Shown here one piece after another: positions 7,762-11,550 of a DNA stretch of 11,550 bases. The notes under the pieces are model-generated. The model saw nothing but the letters and a program-made list of their open reading frames with translations. It made no database searches and was not told the DNA's origin. Made by a program: the position numbers and the translations under genes. Position 1 is the stretch's first letter; the number at the start of each line of letters is the position of its first letter. Source of the stretch: CAYZJB01 sp964478735 (GTDB lineage: Bacteria; CLD3; SB21); assembly GCA_964478735.1 (NCBI GenBank), contig CAYZJB010000075.1, forward strand, positions 1 to 11,550, written 5' to 3'.

Positions 7762-8133
7762 ATGCCGAAACGAATTGCAACGGCGGTCCTGCTTACCGTC
7801 ATGACCCTGTCCGGCGGAACCGGATGTTCGTCCAAAGCGAAGGAAATTCCGATGGACACGTTCGTCAAAATTTTCATGTCCATGGCCGCCGACGAAGATT
7901 TCCGCCGTGCCTATCAACGTCCGGAAGACGCGCCGGTCGGTGAATTGCAGAAATTTACCGAGCCGCACGGTTTTTCCGGTGAAGATTTCAAGTTGACGAT
8001 GACGCAGATCAATCAGGACGAGGAAAAGAAAAAACAGTTCAACGACGTCTTCACCAAAGCCATCATGGAAGAGGCGATGAAGAGTCTGAACGCGGACGAC
8101 GCGCCCGAGGATACGACCGCCGCAACCAAGTAA
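7762..8133 (+). CDS. Small lipoprotein B, paralogue of the preceding gene; function unknown
   Basis: The 123-residue product has a signal peptide (MPKRIATAVLLTVMTL) and probable lipidated cysteine C22 in a relaxed lipobox (GGTGC), which is less typical than its neighbour's. The mature part shares IPMD (29-32) and, from GF at 70-71 to MKSL at 106-109, about 17 of 40 identities with lipoprotein A without gaps (hand count). The glycine-rich tail of A is replaced by a short acidic and threonine-rich end. ATG 7762 is preferred over ATG 7732 because AAAGGA lies 8 or so bases upstream and the signal peptide starts there. atpG begins 15 bases after the stop. The shared blocks indicate a local duplication followed by strong divergence. 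Confidence 0.86.
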   Translation: MPKRIATAVLLTVMTLSGGTGCSSKAKEIPMDTFVKIFMSMAADEDFRRAYQRPEDAPVGELQKFTEPHGFSGEDFKLTMTQINQDEEKKKQFNDVFTKAIMEEAMKSLNADDAPEDTTAATK

Positions 8134-8148
8134 GACAGGAAACGGAAG

Positions 8149-9033
8149 ATGGCCACGTTACGTGAAATTCGGCGCCGCATTGCCGCCGTCAAAAGTACGC
8201 AGAAAATTACGAAAGCCATGAAAATGGTTGCGGCGGCCAAATTACGCCGGGCCCAGGACAATATCATTTCCGCGCGGCCGTATGCGTACAAACTGGGCGC
8301 CCTGATCAAACACCTGGCGCTCAATCCGGAAGCGCAGAACAATCCGCTCATCCGCCCGCGGGACGTACGCAACACGCTGATCGTCGTGGTGACGGCGGAC
8401 CGTTCGCTCTGCGGCGCGTTCAACAGCAACATCATCCGGCGCGTGACCCAGATGGTTGCAAACGAATACAAGACGGCGCGGGACGAAGGCCGGCTGGAAA
8501 TGATCACGGTCGGACGGAAAGGCGACGAGTTTTTCACCAAACGCCATTACCCGGTCAAACAGCGGTTCACCCAGTTTTTCAATCACCTGAAGTTTTCGGA
8601 TGCCCGCGATATCATCGACGCCTGCGTGAAGGAATACAATGAAGGCCGCGCCGATGAAGTTCTCGTCGTGTACAACGAATTCAAATCGGCGCTTCAGCAG
8701 AATATCATCGTCGAAAAGCTGCTGCCGGTCGAACCTGAAAAAGTCGAGGCGGAGTCGAAGTTTTCCGCGGAGACGGACTACATCTACGAACCGTCGCAGT
8801 ACGAGATCATCAATACGCTCGTACCGAGGCATCTGACGGTCCAGATGTGGCGGATCTTGCTGGAGTCGTTTGCCGCGGAAATGGGCGCGCGGATGACGGC
8901 GATGGACAGCGCGACGGAAAACGCCGGCGAAATGATCCAGGACCTGACGTTGTATTACAACCGCGCGCGTCAGGCCGCGATCACGAAGGAAATCCTGGAG
9001 GTGGTCAGCGGCGCGGAGGCATTGACGAAGTAG
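8149..9033 (+). CDS. atpG: F-type ATP synthase subunit gamma
   Basis: The central rotor shaft that couples the c-ring to catalysis. The 294-residue product has the conserved N-terminal helix (LREIRRRIAAVKSTQKITKA) and the C-terminal helix (TAMDSATENAGEMI ... YNRARQAAITKEILEVV), which pair as the coiled-coil shaft, with the Rossmann-like globular domain between. Length is normal and no disabling change is seen. The ATG is preceded by AGGA and GGA. It follows lipoprotein B by 15 bases and is followed 5 bases later by the start of a decayed AT-rich gene instead of atpD. Confidence 0.98.
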   Translation: MATLREIRRRIAAVKSTQKITKAMKMVAAAKLRRAQDNIISARPYAYKLGALIKHLALNPEAQNNPLIRPRDVRNTLIVVVTADRSLCGAFNSNIIRRVTQMVANEYKTARDEGRLEMITVGRKGDEFFTKRHYPVKQRFTQFFNHLKFSDARDIIDACVKEYNEGRADEVLVVYNEFKSALQQNIIVEKLLPVEPEKVEAESKFSAETDYIYEPSQYEIINTLVPRHLTVQMWRILLESFAAEMGARMTAMDSATENAGEMIQDLTLYYNRARQAAITKEILEVVSGAEALTK

Positions 9034-9038
9034 AAAGT

Positions 9039-9447
9039 ATGATATCTTTTGTGCGAATTATTGTTTTACTAATGGTGGGTCTAAATTGTTTCTGTTGTGT
9101 GGATAATGATCGCTTACCTGAAGTATATACTATCACAGGCTCGATACATGTTCCTGACTCCTTAGTACAATACAATGCGGTTGTAGGATTGTTGCACGAT
9201 CCATTTGGTCAAATAAAAGATTGTAACCAAACAGATACAGTTCAATGTCGCCATCATCCCTCAAAATTTACAACATGCAAGGGCAACTGATAAAAAATCT
9301 TTTTGATGGTGTTTGGAAACTGGATTCTATACGATCTTGTGGGATGGCACTGACGAAAATGGCTCAGCTGTGGCGAGCAGTATTTACATCTATAGATTGG
9401 TTGCTGGAGACGTTACGATTAGCAGAAAAATGACTCTCGTAAAGTAA
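9039..9447 (+). pseudogene. Decayed gene with FlgD-Ig/T9SS-like C-terminal domain, inserted between atpG and atpD
   Basis: The first frame opens at ATG 9039 with a signal-like hydrophobic start (IIVLLMVGLNCFCC) and continues as VYTITGSIHVPDSLVQYNAV, ending at a stop at 9288-9290. Homology to a sorting domain continues in other frames: IQFNVAIIP from 9235, then SLKIYNMQGQLIKNLFDGVW from about 9257 in a second frame, then GFYTILWDGTDENG through VTISRKMTLVK from 9322 to the TAA at 9445-9447. Joined, these read as the FlgD-Ig-like / type IX secretion C-terminal domain common in FCB bacteria, where it targets proteins to the outer membrane. Three frame changes are needed, so the gene is broken unless there are sequencing errors. 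Base composition is strikingly AT-rich (about 37% GC in 9061-9120 by hand count) beside GC-rich atp genes, suggesting acquisition or decay. A truncated N-terminal product could still be made. The domain identification is from recognition, not a search. Confidence 0.78.
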
Positions 9448-9483
9448 AGATGTAACATATAAATCAGAATAAGGGAATAATTA

Positions 9484-10878
9484 ATGAACAAAGGGAAGGT
9501 AGTCCAGGTCATCGGACCGGTCGTGGACGTGGAGTTCGGCACCGGCACGCTTCCGGCCATTATGAACGCATTGACGCTACAACGTCCGGACGGCGTGAAA
9601 CTCGTTCTGGAAGTACAGCAGCATCTTGGTGAAAATCGCGTCCGCAGCGTCGCGATGGACTCCACCGATGGTCTCACGCGGGGCGTGGAGGTCATCGACA
9701 CGGCCGAACCGATCGCGGTTCCCGTCGGTGATAAAGTTCTCGGACGCCTGATCAACATCATCGGCGAACCGATCGACGAAAAAGGGCCCATCGATGCCAA
9801 GAAAAAGCTGCCCATTCACCGTCCCGCTCCGAAACTGAGCGAACTCGCCACCAAGAGCGAAATGTTCGAAACGGGCATCAAGGTCGTCGACCTGATCGAA
9901 CCGTACATGCGTGGCGGCAAGACCGGACTCTTCGGCGGCGCCGGCGTCGGCAAGACCGTGTTGATCCAGGAGTTGATCCATAACATTGCCAAACAGCACG
10001 GCGGATATTCCGTATTTGCGGGCGTCGGCGAACGGACGCGCGAAGGAAACGACCTGTATCACGAAATGATGGAATCGGGCGTGTTGAACAAGACCGCGCT
10101 CGTGTTTGGCCAGATGAACGAGCCGCCGGGCGCGCGCCAGCGCGTCGGGCTGACCGCCCTGACGATGGCCGAAGCGTTCCGCGACGACGAAGGCCGCGAC
10201 GTACTTTTGTTTATCGACAATATTTTCCGTTTCACGCAAGCGGGATCGGAAGTGTCCGCGCTTCTTGGACGTATGCCGAGCGCCGTCGGATATCAGCCTA
10301 ATCTTGCCACGGAAATGGGCGAACTGCAGGAGCGCATTACGTCGACGAAAAAAGGTTCGATCACATCCGTGCAGGCGATTTACGTTCCGGCCGACGATCT
10401 GACCGATCCGGCCCCGGCCACGGCCTTTGCCCACCTCGACGCGACGACGGTGTTGTCGCGCGCGATCTCGGAGATCGGAATTTATCCGGCCGTCGATCCG
10501 CTCGACTCGACGTCGCGAATTCTCGATCCGCTGATCGTCGGTGAAGAGCATTACCTTACCGCCAAGCGCGTCCAGGAAACGCTGCAAAAATACAAAGATT
10601 TGCAGGACATCATTGCGATCCTCGGCATGGACGAACTGTCCGACGACGATAAATTGACCGTGGCGCGCGCGCGTAAGATCCAACGATTCCTCAGCCAGCC
10701 TTTCCACGTGGCGGAACAGTTCACCGGAACGCCCGGTCGTTACGTCAAAAAGGAAGATACGGTGGCAGGTTTCAAGGCGATCGTCGACGGCCAGATGGAC
10801 GACGTGCCCGAACAGGCGTTTTATATGGTCGGTACGCTGGACGAGGCCGTTGAAAAAGCCAAAACGCTGGCGAGCTAA
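9484..10878 (+). CDS. atpD: F-type ATP synthase subunit beta (catalytic)
   Basis: The catalytic subunit that makes or hydrolyses ATP. The 464-residue product has the P-loop GGAGVGKT at 151-158, the catalytic glutamate E183 (GVGERTREGND), Walker B ending in D245 (LLFID), the adenine-pocket tyrosine Y334, the signature PAVDPLDSTS at 335-344, and a DELSDDD version of the DELSEED torque loop at 383-389. Length is standard. AAGGGA around 9471-9476 supports the ATG. It is separated from atpG by about 450 bases holding the decayed gene. No convincing promoter was found in that spacer, so read-through from the upstream operon is the simplest supply of message. Confidence 0.99.
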   Translation: MNKGKVVQVIGPVVDVEFGTGTLPAIMNALTLQRPDGVKLVLEVQQHLGENRVRSVAMDSTDGLTRGVEVIDTAEPIAVPVGDKVLGRLINIIGEPIDEKGPIDAKKKLPIHRPAPKLSELATKSEMFETGIKVVDLIEPYMRGGKTGLFGGAGVGKTVLIQELIHNIAKQHGGYSVFAGVGERTREGNDLYHEMMESGVLNKTALVFGQMNEPPGARQRVGLTALTMAEAFRDDEGRDVLLFIDNIFRFTQAGSEVSALLGRMPSAVGYQPNLATEMGELQERITSTKKGSITSVQAIYVPADDLTDPAPATAFAHLDATTVLSRAISEIGIYPAVDPLDSTSRILDPLIVGEEHYLTAKRVQETLQKYKDLQDIIAILGMDELSDDDKLTVARARKIQRFLSQPFHVAEQFTGTPGRYVKKEDTVAGFKAIVDGQMDDVPEQAFYMVGTLDEAVEKAKTLAS

Positions 10879-10884
10879 GGAGGT
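10876..10884 (+). promoter_or_regulatory. Full-consensus Shine-Dalgarno of atpC overlapping the atpD stop
   Basis: TAAGGAGGT contains both the TAA stop of atpD and an extended anti-SD match, ending a few bases before the atpC ATG at 10888. Ribosomes ending atpD can re-initiate, which fits the balanced need for beta and epsilon. Confidence 0.85.
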
Positions 10885-10887
10885 CGA

Positions 10888-11301
10888 ATGGACAAAACCT
10901 TCCATATCGAAATCATCACGCCGGGAAAAGTCATCTTTACCGGACCGATCATCGACTTCGTCGCTCCTGGGGTCATGGGAACGTTCGAAGTCTTGCGCAA
11001 TCACGCACCGTTCATCAGCGCGTTGAAGACGGGAGAGATGCGCGTGCGGCAGGAAGACGGATACGACGAATATTTCGCCGTCAGCGGCGGTTTTGTGGAA
11101 GTGCGGGACAATCACGTGACGGTCCTGGCCGAGACGTGCGAAAAAGCGATGGAGATCGACATCCATCACGCCATGGAGGTCAAGGAGTGGGCGCGAAAAA
11201 AACTCGAAGAACGGGCCAGCATCGATCCCGAACCGGTACGTCAGGCATTGATTCGTGCGCAAAACCGTTTGAAGATCGTTGAACGCCGCGTGAGATCTTA
11301 A
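10888..11301 (+). CDS. atpC: F-type ATP synthase subunit epsilon
   Basis: The rotor subunit that binds gamma and the c-ring and can inhibit ATP hydrolysis. The 137-residue product has the N-terminal beta-sandwich (IITPGKVIFTG, VMGTFEVLRNHAPF, AVSGGFVEV) at about 1-85 and a full C-terminal pair of helices at about 90-135, so the long, potentially autoinhibitory form is present. ATG and spacing are fixed by the strong ribosome binding site. It is the last gene of the operon, 17 bases before the terminator structure. Confidence 0.97.
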   Translation: MDKTFHIEIITPGKVIFTGPIIDFVAPGVMGTFEVLRNHAPFISALKTGEMRVRQEDGYDEYFAVSGGFVEVRDNHVTVLAETCEKAMEIDIHHAMEVKEWARKKLEERASIDPEPVRQALIRAQNRLKIVERRVRS

Positions 11302-11318
11302 CGTAGTTTGGATGAATA

Positions 11319-11348
11319 AAAAAAACCGGGTCAGCGCCCGGTTTTTTT
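11319..11348. terminator. Bidirectional intrinsic terminator of the atp operon
   Basis: A 12-bp stem pairs 11319-11330 (seven A then CCGGG) with 11337-11348 (CCCGG then seven T) around the loop TCAGCG. A-run and T-run on opposite sides allow termination on both strands. It lies directly after atpC. Confidence 0.92.
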
Positions 11349-11359
11349 GTTTGTGGTGC

Positions 11360-11383
11360 GCTCGGTAAGCTCATCGACCGAGC
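11360..11383. repeat. Inverted repeat after the terminator
   Basis: GCTCGGT (11360-11366) is exactly complementary to ACCGAGC (11377-11383) across a 10-base loop. No T-run follows. It may be a processing site or part of the repeat-like tail. Confidence 0.5.
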
Positions 11384-11418
11384 CGAAGGCCTGAACGTGA
11401 AGTAGAGAGGGGAGACTT

Positions 11419-11550
11419 GAATTTCAATGACGAAGAAGACGCAGGAGCGCCCGATCAGAAGGCACCCGCAAGGCAGTCCACTGTCTGCCTTGTTGTCTAA
11501 ACCGGCAAAGCCGGAACATCGAATTGAAATGAAACACGTAACCACAGAGG
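11419..11550. repeat. Repeat-like, structured non-coding tail
   Basis: No gene is supported here. ATTTCAAT (11421-11428) is complementary to ATTGAAAT (11523-11530) and encloses two further hairpins: CAAGGCAG (11469-11476) with CTGCCTTG (11485-11492), and CCGGC-AAA-GCCGG (11502-11514). The final bases, GTAACCACAGAGG, resemble the start of the ACCACAGAGxCACAGAG family of dispersed sequences often seen in environmental genomes, sometimes next to GxxExxY genes. That resemblance is from memory and rests on few bases because the window ends here. Confidence 0.4.

Noticed and set aside
9430..9463. Separate promoter for atpD in the AT-rich spacer
   Set aside because: TATAAA at 9458-9463 looks like a -10, but the nearest -35-like ATGACT is about 22 bases away. 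In AT-rich DNA such matches are expected by chance.
9577..11262. Long minus-strand open frame opposite atpD and atpC
   Set aside because: It is an antisense shadow of two clear ATP synthase genes, without recognisable motifs or its own start signal.
11180..11545. Minus-strand open frame across the terminator and the right tail
   Set aside because: It runs through the intrinsic terminator and into atpC antisense, has no ribosome binding site or domain, and covers repeat-like sequence.

Overview
This window is a draft-assembly segment (100 unknown bases at 1135-1234 and 10 at 4539-4548) from a GC-rich Gram-negative bacterium. Most of it is one rightward F-type ATP synthase operon. An integron integrase gene lies to the left and a repeat-like tail to the right. 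The gene order M23 peptidase - bactofilin - atpZ - atpI - atpBEFHA - G - D - C, the AtpB with a long N-terminal extension, and a decayed FlgD-like/type IX sorting domain between atpG and atpD all fit the Fibrobacteres-Chlorobi-Bacteroidetes (FCB) superphylum or a nearby candidate phylum (Ignavibacteria, Calditrichota or KSB1 type). The small lipoproteins and the M23 N-terminus leave a Leptospirales-like spirochaete as a weaker alternative. This placement is inference; no marker search was possible.

Left region (1-1384). An integron-type tyrosine recombinase (intI) is complete in all catalytic residues and in the integron-specific insertion, but its reading frame has no usable start. An ATG at 89 would be in frame only if the following run of five A had six. 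A perfect 10-bp hairpin and two near-matches to integron core sites lie just upstream, and a three-tier stem-loop lies just downstream, before the 100-N gap. No cassette array is visible, so any array must lie left of the window or in the gap. A strong sigma-70-type promoter (TTGACA, 17 bp, TATATT at 1280-1308) then starts the next transcription unit.

Operon (1385-11348). A membrane-anchored M23/LytM peptidase and a bactofilin form an envelope or cell-shape module. They are followed, with very tight junctions, by AtpZ and AtpI (assembly/ion accessory proteins), then Fo (a, c, b) and F1 (delta, alpha, gamma, beta, epsilon). The c subunit has the residues of a proton-type ring. Two unusual things interrupt the standard order. 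First, a tandem pair of related small lipoproteins (7311-7724 and 7762-8133), which share an IPMD motif and about 17 identities over an ungapped 40-residue stretch, sits between atpA and atpG. Second, an AT-rich, frameshifted remnant (9039-9447) ending in a FlgD-Ig/T9SS-like C-terminal domain sits between atpG and atpD. The operon ends in a 12-bp-stem bidirectional terminator (11319-11348).

Right tail (11350-11550). No gene is seen. There are several inverted repeats, and the last bases resemble the edge of the 'accacagagg' type repeat that is common in environmental genomes.

The best candidates for something undescribed are the duplicated lipoprotein pair embedded in the ATP synthase operon and the decayed sorting-domain gene inside it. 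The frameshifted integron integrase beside a housekeeping operon is the next most interesting.
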